Origin: Circinella minor
Taxonomy: Eukaryota > Mucoromycota > Mucoromycetes > Mucorales > Lichtheimiaceae
DNA length: 64,000 nt
Direction: 5' to 3'
Assembly: GCA_016758965.1 (NCBI GenBank)
Contig: JAEPRB010000169.1
Span: 1-64,000, forward strand
Below the pieces are notes generated by a model. It was given only the letters and a program-made list of their open reading frames with translations, was not told the DNA's origin and searched no databases. This document shows, in pieces, positions 37,090-50,664 of the stretch; position 1 is the stretch's first letter; every line of letters starts with the position of its first letter. A program made the position numbers and the translations under genes.

Positions 37090-38692
37090 CAAGACTACAG
37101 CTCACTGCACTTATCGGTGTTCTTGTTTGGGTATGATACTGCAAAAACAATCAGTAAAGTGCAAATTTCTGATGTCTTGATCACGAAGAAGCATATGGTA
37201 ATGAGTAGCAAACAAGAACATTTTCCGTAGCCCACTCTTGCTGCTCGACAACCAGTGTTGTTTTATCATCCAAATCACGTCGCCAGGTTTGTATGAGTCT
37301 CATCAGATGACACGGTAGTCAGCTCTGACAGCATTTGTCTGGACTTGACCATAAACAAGGTTGCGCCCGTACTTGGTGAGTATCATAACAGGGCGAAGTC
37401 TTTGTTACCAATTGGTGACGACCAAGAAACTGCATGTTGTTTAGATTCGAAACCACACAGAAACAGTAATGCTTTCCCGTATTGACTTGCCATCTTTACT
37501 CAGGTGATCGGCATCTGCCGCTATAAAGTGGAGCATAAAACAAAAGTCAAGTTATATATATGTAATACAACTATAGAAATATTACTATTAAAAAGATGCT
37601 GTACGTAGAAATATTACATTGAGGTAAAGTGATAGACAAATTCAATCCATCATCTGTTCTGACATAAATCTGAGTCCTGACATTTGTACCAGTTGGTGCG
37701 TTTTTGTTGAACTTGCGTTTAGGAGAAAAAATCAACAATCAATTTAGGGGACCCACAGTATATAAGCGTTTCTGATCAGTGTTAAACTTCTGGTGATTTG
37801 CAAATAAAGTAACAGTTACCTTTCGAGATGGAGACAAGAGAGTTGCTACGGAAACTTAGCCCATACAATTTATCGACAAGATGCGAAAACACGTTTCTTA
37901 ATAAGCTCTGTAGTGTCATGGAATTAAGAATGTAAAAATACCGGAGATTCTAGGGGTCTACCCCTGATAAAGCTGAAAAGGATCATCCTAAGAACAAGGT
38001 TATCATACCTTAAGATAAAACTCTTTAAGATACATTCTTCAGATGACATACCAGAAATAACTCATCATAATAAACAATTCATATAAATAGACCAAGTAGT
38101 ACATAGAATAATAATCTTTATCTTATTTTTGAAGAATAAACACTGTTTCAAAGGACTCATCGTTTTATTTACGTTTTTTTTTATTTATTAAATTAAATTA
38201 TTATTCTATCGTATACCTCAAGCTCAAGTAATAAGTATTTATAACATATTTAGAGTTAGGGTGCGACATATACGTGATGATCAACGATGCTAATAGATAT
38301 GATCATATAGTAATTGTATATAAATACATACATTTATATGTCAATTACGTATTGTTTAACTCTGGAAAAACTATAAAAACTAGCGTGTTTGTAGCAACTC
38401 CCAAATCAAATGGCAAAAGAGACAGTCTTTCAATGGACTAATGGTTGTGAATAAGCCAAAGCAGTATTCAGTTTTTTGTTTCTGTAAAAAAAACCAAGTG
38501 CATGATCCATTTTACCCAAATCACTTGAAGGACGAGTAATAGGAGGATTGTTTGGCAGATCTCGCCTGATGATTAGGTGCTTGATCCAGCAGATGCTGAT
38601 GTTGCAACATTCTGTTCTTGACCATTTTTTCTTGGATGGCTTCAGCCACACTTAGCAGGTTGATTTTCAGTAGTATTATTGGAATGATTCAT
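37090..38692 (-). pseudogene. Decayed multi-exon gene, family not recognised
   Basis: Between 37.1 and 38.7 kb the base composition is less A+T-rich and the minus strand shows ordered coding pieces broken by single stops. The first is an ATG at 38692 starting MNHSNNTTENQPAKCG, followed after a frame change by VAEAIQEKMVKNRMLQHQHL (about 38525-38692). Next is SPSRKVTVTLFANHQKF with DQKRLYTVGPLN, a stop, then FSPKRKFNKNAPTGT and TQIYVRTDDGLNLSITLPQ (about 37620-37835). Then come ADADHLSKDGKSIRESITVSV (about 37480-37525) and ILTKYGRNLVYGQVQTNAV with KPGDVIWMIKQHW (about 37250-37390). Several frame changes and stops rule out a working product. It might be a former transcription factor or a transposon protein; I cannot tell which. 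Confidence 0.45.
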
Positions 38693-39172
38693 GGTAAAAT
38701 AATCAAGGAAAAAAAAGCAACGTGTGTATAGTCCCAAAAGTTTCAGTATTTGTAACTTTTTTTATAACACAAGTAAATTTTACTAACACTGTACTAGCCA
38801 AACGCCCTAGTATAATTAAAAATGCCGAATTTTTCAAATACTATAGAATATCCACGCTACTTCTATTATTATTTTTTGGCAAATTTGATACATCTACAAC
38901 GTGATGTATGGTATGAAAAATAACTCTTTTTATGTTGTCCACATAAAAAGGAACATTAATTGATAAACCCAATTAATATACATGTGAAACATTAAAGCAT
39001 TTCTTCTAAATATTCAGAGGTATTCACTCTTTTATTTGTGATGATATACAAAGAAATGATATCTTGATAATGTGTGGAATGGATGCTAATAATTTAACAA
39101 AGTGGAGATAATGATGATAGATGATGATTATACAGAACCAGCCGGGTATAATAAACAATCAACACCATATGT

Positions 39173-42102
39173 TTACTTGCGAACCTTGGTTTGAAGTTCG
39201 TAATGTTGGATAAGGAAAGTTGAAATAAAAGCAAGGAATGCCATTGCAATGGTTGAAATATAAGCATAACGAATAGCAACTTCGTAAATGTCAAGGACAA
39301 TTTCCAAAACGTCACTCGGTAATAATTCTCGGACTTCGTTCATTGATTGTCGAGCAATTTCAATATACTATAAACATATCCATCATAGGTTAACTTAACA
39401 CATGTTTCTATACGAATAATTTCTTATTCAATTATTTTGGTAAACCTATCTCTCCTATACCATCTCCCCATTTTCCGTATCATGATCCCTTCTTTGCAGA
39501 AATGGACACCCACCCACCCATATATTTATTGTTTTTCACTAGTATTTATTCATCATTCCATATTCATCATTATTAAACACCTTACCTTTTCTGCATCAGG
39601 TCCAGTGATTTTTTCAGCTAAGTTAGCTTTGACAACGGCTTGGAAAATTGCTGTAGTGGCGGAAATACCAATAACACCACCAGCAGAGCGGAAGAGGTAA
39701 GACATACTGGTAATAGTGGCCATTTCTATAAATATATTATAAGAACTATTAATAACACTGCAGAAAAGAATCATAGCAATTTTCATGTTAACACTAGTAT
39801 CTCTTATATAAACTTTACCAGCGGCTCCAACGCACGATAACATAGCAATCAAAGTAGTTGTAATAATAACGCCCATACTGACACCATCACCAAACAAACA
39901 CGCCATAATAAGGTAGATAGAAGTATCTCTTGTCCAAGTACTGTAACCAATCATGGAAAGTAACAAAACGAATGAAAAGAAAATGGTAATCTTTCTGTAT
40001 TCACCAGTACGAGACATGTAAACACCCGATAATACAGAACCCGTTGATACACACAGAATCTTGGGCAAAAAGTAAAGACCGGACGTTGTAGGTGATTCGC
40101 CCAATAAACCCTAAAGAAACCAAATATTGGTAGTTCCCATTTTTATATAAGTAACAATCTAACAATACTAACGCCCGAAAAACACATTCAATGATAACCT
40201 TGCTAATTTTTGTTTTACCTGGATATACAATGGTGTAATGTAAATGGTGGCTGTTGTACACATGAGAGTCCAGAAATTAACGGATGAAGAGGCAAGTGGT
40301 GTCTGGGATGAAATGATATGCCATGGCATAAGCGGATTACGAGCGACCTTGGCTTCAACAACACAGAAAACGACGGCCAATACAATAGATACACCAAGAC
40401 ATCCAACAACAAGAGGATCTGACCATGGTCGCAAATTACCACCCATAGATGTAGCTAATAAGAAAGCAACTACTGCAGATACAATTGAAATTGCACCCAA
40501 ATAATCGATTTGCTTCAAACGTTCCATTGTGGTTGAGTTATCCTTTTTTTCCTTCAAATTGTAGTTTGTCAAAATACATGATGCTGTATAGATCGTAACC
40601 AACAAAATTGGAAGATTAATGTAGAAGCAATATCTCCAGCCTACGCTATCCGTAATGAAACCACCCAAAGGACCGCCAATTACAGATCCCAACTATATAT
40701 ATATATATATATATTAGCCATTATAATCACCCAATTGTCAGATCAGTATATAATACCATATACATATATTTATATTCAAAAAAATTCTTTTGCTCCCCCC
40801 TTTCTCTGTATTGAACAGAGTGTCGCTACTTACGCCATACGCCATATTACCATAACCTTGATATTTACCGCGTTGACGTAATGGAACCAAATCACTGGTA
40901 ATGACAGTAGTGAGTGTATTAATACCACCGCCACCTAGACCAGCAACTGCACGGGCTGCGACTAAAGTCCACATATCCGGGGCAGCACCACATAATAATG
41001 ATCCGATAAAGAAGAGAATTGTTGCAAACAATAAAGCAGACTTTCGTCCGAATACATCGGAGATCCTGTTATTACAATATATTAGAAGTTAAAAAAAGGA
41101 AGAAGAGTAGCGGTTATTTAAGTTAAATAGAAAAAAAAAAGTTTATCGATAAATTGCTAAACTTTGTCTGAATATGTCTGTGTGCACTGTGTTCATGTAA
41201 TCTAGGTATCACACAAACTCTATATAAATTTACTTTACCTTCCATCTGCGTGAGTAAATAGTTTTTTTTTGGTATGAATATATCCATAATGATTTTTTTA
41301 AAAGTCAGTTATAGCTTGCACAAAATATATAATAAAATAGTGTGATACACATGTAAACATGATTTTTTTATAATAAAGAGAAAAAGAAAGACTTACACAG
41401 TGGTTGTAGTGCAGTGAAACTAAGCATATATGAGGTCGCAACCCAAATAATTTCATTCGATCTAAAAAAAAATACATTTTATGTTATAATATAATCAGCT
41501 GAAATAATTTCACATAAACCTCCTACTTCTTTTCTTCATCTTCTCCATTTTTTTTTGTTGCCCCGAACCTGCAGCTTCACACATCTTTATAATCAGGAAC
41601 AAGATAAAGAGAAAATCATTACCTTTTAAACTCAGTGCCTATTTGAGCATAAACAGTAGCAACGATTGATGCATCCAGTGAAGCTAACGAAACAGCAACG
41701 TATAAACTATAATATTGTAAAAAAAAAAAAGAATATAAATAAATAAATAAATGAGGTAGTCAAAAGAGAAAGAAGTTCATGATAGTCATCTATATAAAAA
41801 CATGATAATTACGATGCAAGGACGGTAACAAGCGATGCACCGTTTAATCTTTTTGCCACAATATCTTCCTCTTCCTCCGGGACCACGGCCTCATCATTAA
41901 CACTACTGCTACTACTGTTGCTAACGCTTATACGGCGGCTACGTTTGCTGCTGGTGACAGATGGTGGGTTGGAGGTTAAAATGGTAATACGGTCATCATT
42001 GTCGTCACTATTTGAGTCAGCTAAAGTCTTATAATCATGAGAGGAAAGTGTGTTGCGATTATCTAAGAGGGGGGTATTTTCCTCGTTCTTTGCGGTAACC
42101 AT
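39173..42102 (-). CDS. MFS transporter, DHA2 family (vacuolar basic amino acid / multidrug type)
   Basis: Nine exons (41813-42102, 41623-41706, 41397-41461, 41239-41245, 40834-41065, 40219-40692, 39819-40110, 39586-39725, 39173-39367) join in phase to 592 residues with about 14 membrane helices. DHA2 proteins are proton antiporters; fungal members (Vba, Fnx1 type) move basic amino acids into vacuoles or export drugs. TM1 has LASLDASIVATVYAQIG, the loop TM2-3 motif A is YGRISDVFGRK, then VAARAVAGLGGGGINTL, RGKYQGYGNMAYGLGSVIGGPLGGF and WRYCFYINLPI, all typical. The Ser/Asp-rich cytosolic N-terminus carries an acidic dileucine signal (ENTPLL, residues 8-13), consistent with vacuolar delivery. 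Motif A is assembled only by using a 7-base micro-exon at 41239-41245. The intron 39726-39818 is 93 bases without an in-frame stop, so its retention would add 31 residues. Substrate not determinable. Confidence 0.9.
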
Positions 42103-43054
42103 AGTGGCAACTAAAAAAAAAAAGTACGCAGCAAGAAGCAAAAAAAAAAAAAAAAAGAATAATCTTGAATTCTGACAATTTAAAAGAAATGGTGAAATGT
42201 ACAGTCACTCTACATAAATTTTAAAAAGCTTATAGCACAAATCGGTAAAATATTTGTTCCGTTCCCCTTTTCTTTTTTTTTATTAACTTAATGATAACAG
42301 GTTACAATGGTAATTAATTATATATAACTAATAATCATAGCAACGCATCAAGAATCTGTTTCTTCTTCAAAACTTAAAATATTTGTGTTGTTTTCTATGA
42401 AAGTTTATTTTTATCAGTTATTTGCTGGTGTTGTTAATTTTATTTTTGTTGCTGCTGCAAGTGCGGATTTTTTTTTTCTTTCTGCAACAAAAAGTTACAC
42501 TAATTATTAAGATACCGAAGCTCGGTCTGAGGAGATTTCGTCGCAAGAAAAGGAATGATTGGTTGAATGTTTTTCATACTATTCGCCCTTGTGGGTAAGT
42601 TGACACTTGCCAAGTTTACTCATTAATCTATGATCTGCTTTCTAAAAAAAAGTTATTATTATACTTGGGTTGGGTTATGAAATCTGCATTGTAAACAAAG
42701 AGGATCATCACATCATCTATCAGTTACTTATAATGTTAATATTATATTGTGTATCCATGAAAATTTCAAACAAAAAAAAAAAAAACAGAAAACAAAAAAC
42801 AAAAAACAAAAGAATAAAAACAAACGTCAAAAAGTCAATTTCATTTTCCAAACTTGATTCAACTGTTACACAATTTTACGAGCAAACTTACCCTATTTTC
42901 CTTTTGGTGTTTAATTTCGTACGCCTCTCTCTCTCTTTTTTTTTTCCACTACTTCACACTCCTTCCTTTTTTTCTTCACTTTCTAAATTTCCTCCCTCTT
43001 TTTTCTTATTGTTCGACTTAATGGAAATTCGGCAACAACGATAAAAAAATAATT
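42103..43054. promoter_or_regulatory. Shared upstream region of divergent MFS and CSC1 genes
   Basis: About 950 bases separate the two start codons. The MFS side has a 10-T/AG sequence just before the ATG (minus strand, about 42107-42120) that looks like a 3' splice site, so a 5' untranslated intron is possible. The CSC1 side has a long pyrimidine-rich stretch (about 42923-43012) just before its ATG, common in fungal promoters and 5' leaders. No defined binding site recognised. Confidence 0.45.
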
Positions 43055-46000
43055 ATGGATACGCTAAACGAGTTGGATAAATACTTATCGGATGATAGCA
43101 AAATGTCTCTCAAGGGCATGGCAACAACTTTGGGTATCAATTTTGGTATAGCCTTTGGTATTTTTATGATCTTTAGTATTTTACGTCCCAAACATAATCG
43201 TAAAGTATCTTTTTTCTGTCTTTTATTCACCCCTTCATATCATGTATTACATATAAACACGTCACAACCATTAATTAACTAATTTTCTTTTTTTACATGA
43301 AATATAGTTGTTTACGCACCTCGATATAAATACGCTAGAAAAAAGTAAAAATAATAACGATTACATTTATAAAATTATTTAAATAACAAAAAGAGTAACC
43401 GACAAGAACCGCTGATTTGTTCCCTCATCGAACAAAAAAAAAACCTTTATAGTGCACAACCACCAATTATTGGAAATGGATTATTCTCTTGGTTTAGACC
43501 TGTAATGCGTACTGATGAGCTTTCACTTCTTTCAATGATCGGATACGACGCTGTACTGTTCATACGTTTTATGAGGATGTTGCGCACATTATTATACAAA
43601 ATGACTGCAGTAGGGTTTTGTATCATGATTATCAATATTGTTGCCACCTCATATACTGGGTAAGTATATTAAAAAAAATCAGAGGAAAAAAAAAAGACAT
43701 TTTTTTCATATGTTAAAAAGAAAAGAGAAGAAAAATAAGAGTTAATATTACAAGAAAAGTTGTGGAACCTTTTTCTCTTTGTGTTACCACCACATTCCAT
43801 TTTCATTGTTATTATTGCGTGATGGTGATAGTAATGATGATATATATATATATATATATTAGTTTATTAATCTATATGAAAATAATAACAATACATATTT
43901 ATTATTTATTTATTGAATCCAGGGAATGGCCACCATCACCTGGTGTAGACTTTTTATCTATCTCTACAATTAACTATTATGACGGGAAGTTTCATTCAGA
44001 CGGTAATTTGGGATGGTACTGGGCACATTCAGTCGGTTCATGGCTCGTGTCAATATTCATTTATCATGCTCTCTGGTCGAATTACCGAGAATACGTTAGA
44101 CTGAGGCGCGAATACTTTGACAGCGAAGAATACCAACGATCTGTACATAGTCGCACCCTCCTTGTATTTAACGTACCGACATCGTTACAATCAGATGAAG
44201 CTTTGAGTTCTTGGGCCCAGCGTATGAAATTAAAATATCCTCCTCAGGAAGTACGTATTGGTAGACGAAACAATCAACTAGCAAAATATGTGGAAGAACA
44301 TGAAAAAGCTGTTCGTAACTTTGAAAATATATTATCAGCACATCTTTCAGGTAACAAAGCAAAAAAAAAAAATGTTGTTATTATTTCAATTGTTTATTAT
44401 ACTTGGTGGCTTTATATTACTCTACGTATACATTTGTTTCTATTTTCTTCTTCTCTCTCCTATTTGTTATACAATTATATATTCAGGGAGAAGAAAGCGA
44501 TATGGCGAAAAGGAGAAGAAGTATTCTTTTATATCTCACCAAAAACATTTTTTATTTTATATATAAGAGTATGAAGGTTTTAATCCTGATAAACGCCCCA
44601 TGATTCGAGTTGATGGACGGTTTTTCGGATGCTGTGGCGGGCGTAAAGTGGATGCGATCGAATACTATACTGAACAGATTCAAACACTAAGCAAAGAAAT
44701 TCATACACTCCGCTCGCAAATGTTCTCTAACAAACCAACGAGTTACGGATGGATATCATTTGAACAACCTTTTCATGCACACCATGCTGCTCAAGCACTT
44801 ACATTGTCGATAAAAGAATCAATTACATCAGGGCTCTCTCAGAAAATCAATCAACCACACATCCTGTTAGCGCCACAGCCGAGGGATATTATATGGAACA
44901 ATCTATCAATGAACCATCATTTACGACGTAGTAAACGACTTGTTGGTAGTGTTTTGTTTTATGGTTTTGTTTTTTTATTTTTTATCCCATCTAGTTTACT
45001 TTCGGCAACTACCAACGTCAAGGATATTTCTCGCTTGCTTACCAATGGAAATAATTTTGTCAAGGAACATTCCACATTTGTTTCATTACTCGCATCTTGG
45101 TTTTCTCCAATTATTATGGCCTTATTCTTTTTTATATTGCCCAAAATATTACGGCTGTTATCACAACAACAGGGCTATATAACTCAAACGAGTGTAGATC
45201 GACAGGTGCTTTCTAAATTATATGTATTCTTTATTGTGAATCATTTATTGGTTTTCACGATTGCATCTACTTTACTTGCCATGTATGCTCAAATTCATAA
45301 TGCAGTTCAAGGAACTAAGACTCTTACGGCACAAATCTTTTTTTCTACGATGGCAAAAAATCTAACTCAAGTTGCTAAAAATATTACCGGTAAGTAGAGG
45401 ATAGATAGATAGGTAGAAAGAGAATAGTAGAGTAGCTATCAGCAGCAGCAGCAGCAGCAGTAATAGTAGTAATTACTAGTGTGCGCACTAATAATAATAT
45501 ATATTTTACTATCTTTGTTTTTTTAATTTGGAGATGTTTCGTACTAAAATGGAAAAAAAAATCCATGTCTCACTGATTTTCATTTCCTTCCTTAGATGTT
45601 TCAACTTATTGGGTCAACTATGTATCTTTGAAAGGGTTAGGTGTTATTTTAGATCTTGCTCAGATATTTGCGTTAATTACAATTACAGTGAGGTTGGTTA
45701 AAAAACAGGTTTTTTCATACTTTATAATAAATATTACTATATTTATCATTGTTTGAGGCTAATGGCAAACTAAAAAAAAAATCAATAATAAATAGAAAAC
45801 TATTTATGAATCCTAGTCCAAGACAACTTCAAGTGAGTAGAACAATCTCTTTTTAGTAATGAATCAATGCACATTCAGTAAAACAATGGCACGTGTGTTT
45901 AAATAATTACCATTTATAGGAATTAACTCGTCCTTCCCCATTTGATTATGCACTCTATTACAACATTTTGATCTTCTTTTTCACAATTGGCTTGGTATAC

Positions 46001-47295
46001 TCGGTAATAGCTCCACTTGTGCTTCCATTCACCTTGGGCTACTTTTTGCTAGCAACAATGGTTTTCAAATACTTGTTGATGTAAGTGATAAATAAATATA
46101 GGTTCTATTGTAAGACAAGAACAGGAAAAATACAAGACAAAAATACATGTCTCTTACGTATTCGGAACACAAAAAAACATCATAATATTCCTTGACGAAC
46201 TCACCACAATATATTACATTATCTTTCTACTTTTTTTTTCACTCATTTGTGCATTATACATTATTATTTTATAGGTACGTCTTTGTTACCGATGTCGACA
46301 CAGGAGGTCAAATATGGCGTGTATTAGTTAACAGACTACTTGTATCTGCTATCTTGTTCCAGGTGATTATGATTCTCGTTCTCAACTTTAAAGGAGCAAC
46401 AGGCCCGGCCTATATAATGATACCATTACCGATTATTACACTTTTATTTAAATTTTACTGTCGGCATAAATTTGATCCTCATGTGTATTATATTCAAGAA
46501 GATTATATGGATCAAGAAAAGCACCAAGAATATTCAACAAGACCAAGGAGTGGGTATTTCCCAGACATGAAACATAATATCCAAATACGATTTGGTGAAC
46601 CATCGTTTCTAAGCGAATTGCCTATTCCTATGGTACATGACCGAGTTCAACATCTATTGCCAAGATTGTTTGATGTACATGGGGTGGGTAATAATAACTC
46701 CTCTGATTATTATAACAATACATCTGGAAATCGAACATCCATTGTCAATAATGAAATTCATGCACATGCAGTAACACGGCGCAAGACGGTACGTCGTATG
46801 GCTACAGTGCGAGTGAAGAAACATCAAGAGCTTCAATTTCAAAGTGTCACTGAAAAAGAATTGGAAAAAGATGAATCGACTGAAGGAGTGAAAGGGCTCT
46901 ACAAGTTTGATGAAGATGATGATGACTGTGACCAAGATAAAATTCATAGCAATAATTATTATGACGACAACCGCCGCCAGGAACATGACCACCATGTGCT
47001 ACGTGAAACAGCAATTACAGTACCTGCTTCTGTAGCTACTACAACAACGAAACCCCACAGTACTAACAAACGTTTCAGCATTAAAAAGACGAACAACAGC
47101 ATCTCTGACCGCTATGCTCCCACGCGTCCGCTCATGCAGCAACATGAAGATGATGAAGATTATTACGAGGATAATAATAGTAGTATGTATGCCACGACTT
47201 TGGGAAGGATGGTAGAAGAGACATCTCATCATCGAGATGGTGATGCGTTTGAATTAAACGAACGGCGTTATGTGGCTGGTGGATCACATCATTGA
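43055..47295 (+). CDS. CSC1/OSCA/TMEM63 family ion channel (DUF221, RSN1-like)
   Basis: Nine exons (43055-43199, 43308-43344, 43453-43659, 43923-44350, 44568-45389, 45596-45692, 45817-45832, 45920-46080, 46275-47295) join in phase to 977 residues. The family forms osmo- and mechanosensitive cation channels, at the plasma membrane or endomembranes in fungi. N-terminal membrane part: GMATTLGINFGIAFGIFMIFS, then VYAPRYKYARK and the SLLSMIGYDAVLFIRFMRM block. The cytosolic domain has the RRM-like SRTLLVFNVPTSLQSDEAL and FGCCGGRKVDAIEYY, then GWISFEQPFHAHHAAQAL. The 7-helix region has DIIWNNLSM, PSPFDYALYYNILIFFFTIG and APLVLPFTLGYF. The tail of about 200 residues is charged, rich in Asp, Asn, His and Thr, with basic RRKTVRRMATVRVKK. 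One exon is only 16 bases. The first ATG (MDTLNELDKYL) was chosen as it opens the frame into TM1. Confidence 0.9.
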
Positions 47296-47665
47296 TATAT
47301 GGCGCGCAGTAATAAATGATCGGAACTAATTCCGAAGGCACCAAAAATTCAAGTAGTGCAGGATACCCCAAAGAAAAAAAGGACATTGCTTTACATTAAA
47401 ATGATGACGATCTTTCTTCTATCTTTTTCTTTTATAATATTCTACTTATTATCTTTTTCTGTTGTAATATATATAATAGCTTACCTAATAATATATTAAG
47501 CAATGTAATATCTATTTCTTTTACTTTATAGTTAATCACACTACAAAAATAAAAAACAAAACAAAACAAACTATACATATATTGGTTTTTTTTTTCAGTT
47601 TACATATTGTTATTATTTTGATTATATTTGCTCTTAAATGTATAACAGACTCCCTAATATCTTTA

Positions 47666-47705
<40 letters not shown>

Positions 47706-49760
47706 GTTGTTGTTTTTTTCCCTATCGAAATCTTTTTTGAATCATGTGCAAAATTTTAATGTTATCTAAGACCTAAATTCAGTTGTTGTTTTAGCCCACA
47801 CTTTTTCTCATCTTTTTTTTTTTTCGTTCTATTGTTAAAAACGATGAAGCACAAGGTGTTATTATACACCAACAAGAAATATAGATTTTGTATTAGGTGG
47901 TACCAGGTGTATATTTATATATACTATATATACGAGTAATAATAAAAAAAAGTATGGTGTAAGGTAGTGTAGTAAAGTTTCCAAAAAGAAAAAAAAGAAG
48001 ATGATGCATCATTCATCTAATATTTAAGAGCAATATTTATAAAAAAAAAAGATCGACCTTGTTATATTGTTTTTATTTTTATTTTGCGACAAATGATGGT
48101 TGGGGGTCCTTCATAAATTTATGTCATCGGGTTGGTGATTCTCTTATTTTTTGTCACGAAAGTAAGCTAAAGTTAAAGAAAAATAGAACGTTTGATTCGA
48201 ATAATAGAAAAAACGTGGCATAAACACTAGTTGACGCATATAAAAAGATTTCCAAATCAAGTAAGGTTGGTATATGTACACATTCGACATAGAAAAAAAA
48301 GCTTTTTCCAACTAGAAGGAACAAAAAAAAAAGGGGGATTGATGAAAGAGGAAGTGCGTCAACTATATAAAGAATAATCTTTCTGTGTGATATCAAGAAA
48401 TTCGGTGGTGATTCACCCGTATTCGCTTTTTCTTTTCCCTCTACTTTCTTTTCAATTGTATAGTTGTATTTTTTTATTCTTATTATTTTTATTGCCTCTA
48501 GCCGTACTTTCATTTTTTTTTCTTGTTTGATTACTATTTCTTACTTGCAATCGAACAAGAGAAAAAAAGGAAGTACACGAACGCGACAACGAGGCGACGG
48601 TGAAGATCGACAGTGGGGTGTACAGTCAAAAGCAGCTGCAAAAAGATACATTTTATCGAACATCTATATTTATCTATCATTTTGTTTGATTTCAGAGCTG
48701 GTAAGGATTATATGCACTGCATACCCAAAAAAAGAGACATTCTTTTGTAAATATTGCTAACAATGAATGCTTGTTACTATGTTTTTTCAATGTATCTAGA
48801 AGACATCTTACCACTTTTTTGTTGCTTGATAACAGCAACATTTCGTCGTATTGTATAATAACAAGCAGTCTGGTATCCAGATGACACAATTATAGTGAGT
48901 TTTCTAACTCTTCTTTTTACTTTATATCGAATATTAAAACACTAATTGTTATATATGAATGGTATGCGTGTAGGAAAAATTCATGGTAGATTTGGACCAC
49001 GCACTTATCTTGACTTGAAATAATAGATACACGTTTCTTACTGTTATTAGTGGTGACGCTAGTATATTTTTACTTTTTTTTTCTGACATGTCCGCTTCGA
49101 AATGGTAGTTTCTTTTTTGTTCCTGGTGTTTGGGCTGTTTATAAGGTTTGTCCCGAGTATACTACTGGGCGTTAATGTTTTTTTTTTCTTTTTTTCCTTC
49201 TCAAAGTTCCTTAATTGTCTCATCGTATTATTATTATTATTTTACAGCTTCCATTCTCTGTTTTGTTATGTTTACGTACATACATTCCATTGTCGTCCTT
49301 TTTTCAATATTTTTTTTGTTGCTCAAAAACATGGAATTCTTTTCATCAAGGTTAGAAATCATTTCTAATTAAAGAAAGGGTAGGGTTACAAGGAATAAAA
49401 AAAAGTTTCAAACTGTCTAACTTTTATATTATAGTATATCTTGATATCCCTATTGCATGGTAACCAGCGCTAGTCGTTGTGTTGAAGAAGTTATATCTTT
49501 TTATAATTAAAACAGTATCTTCTTCCTTCTTTATAGCAAACAAGTTAAAAAAAAGGCTAATTCATTTTATTTTTAATTTTAATATTATTCTTTTGTACTT
49601 CTACATATATTTTCTTTTGTATTGTATACATATTTGTTCGTCTATTTTGTTTTCTGTACTTGCTTTATATTTTTTACTACTTACATTTTTGTTGCATCTT
49701 CTCTTTGTTTGACCACGAACTACTTCCCCTCAAAAAAAAAAAAAGCAAAAAACGAAAACG

Positions 49761-49798
<38 letters not shown>
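49761..49798. repeat. Poly-A tract, 38 bases
   Basis: Uninterrupted A run preceded by A-rich sequence from about 49732. Could be the tail of an old retroposed sequence on the + strand or simple slippage; nothing identifiable precedes it. Confidence 0.85.
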
Positions 49799-49800
<2 letters not shown>

Positions 49801-50626
49801 GGCAAGTTTCTTTGTTGAAACCAATCTGAATCGAAATGCAAGAAAAAAACATATATGGAACTTGCAAAGAGAAAAGAAAAAACATTTGGCACGAACCCTG
49901 TTGTTTTTCTTCTTTTTCTCTTCCTTTTCATAATTTTTATTTTTATTTTTGCCCCACCACACTCATTATTATTTTTTTCTTTCTTAAATCCTGAGCTGAA
50001 TTAACCTTTTCACTTTCTATCTTTTTTTTTAATTCTCATGCTGTATTTTTTTTTCCATTTTTTAATTATTTTGGATCTATGCCTTTGATTTGTACCGATA
50101 ATATGCCCCTCTTCAAAAATCAATTTCTTTTTTTTTTTTCAATAAATATTATTTTTATTACATTGTATGAACAACGTAATTAATGTTAAGAGTAAACAAT
50201 AAAAATCACAACGATATATAAACATAGTTTTGAAAATTCTGTTCAATTTTTCTGACCTTCTTTAAGAAGCTTGATCGACAACTTAAATTCACTACGTTTA
50301 TCATGATTATGCCACTTCGATTACTTCATTTGTTTTCTGTATAATATATGATTTTGTTCCCGATGGTGTTATTATTATTAATAATTTTCAAGGTGTGTAA
50401 AAACGTGTTCGTTGTTAAGCGAGAAGTATCGTTACAGAGATATGTTGCTTAGGTTATACGCTTGCATCTTTGATCACCTAGTATATGTATTCAAGAACTT
50501 GGAACATCTCATAGACGTGGACCCTTAGCAAAGGATCTGGAATTAATTCGAACTTATCACTTGAGGAAGACCTCAGTAACTAAAACACAACGTCGATCCA
50601 TTGTAATGAGCGAATATAGTTATATG

Positions 50627-50632
<6 letters not shown>

Positions 50633-50663
<31 letters not shown>
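50633..50663. repeat. Poly-T tract, 31 bases
   Basis: Uninterrupted T run in the same intergenic region. No gene body or target-site duplication seen next to it. Confidence 0.85.

Positions 50664-50664
<1 letters not shown>

Noticed and set aside
48154..49962. A set of hydrophobic open frames on both strands
   Set aside because: Phe/Leu/Lys-rich translations of T- and A-tracts, including the A38 run; no coding signal.
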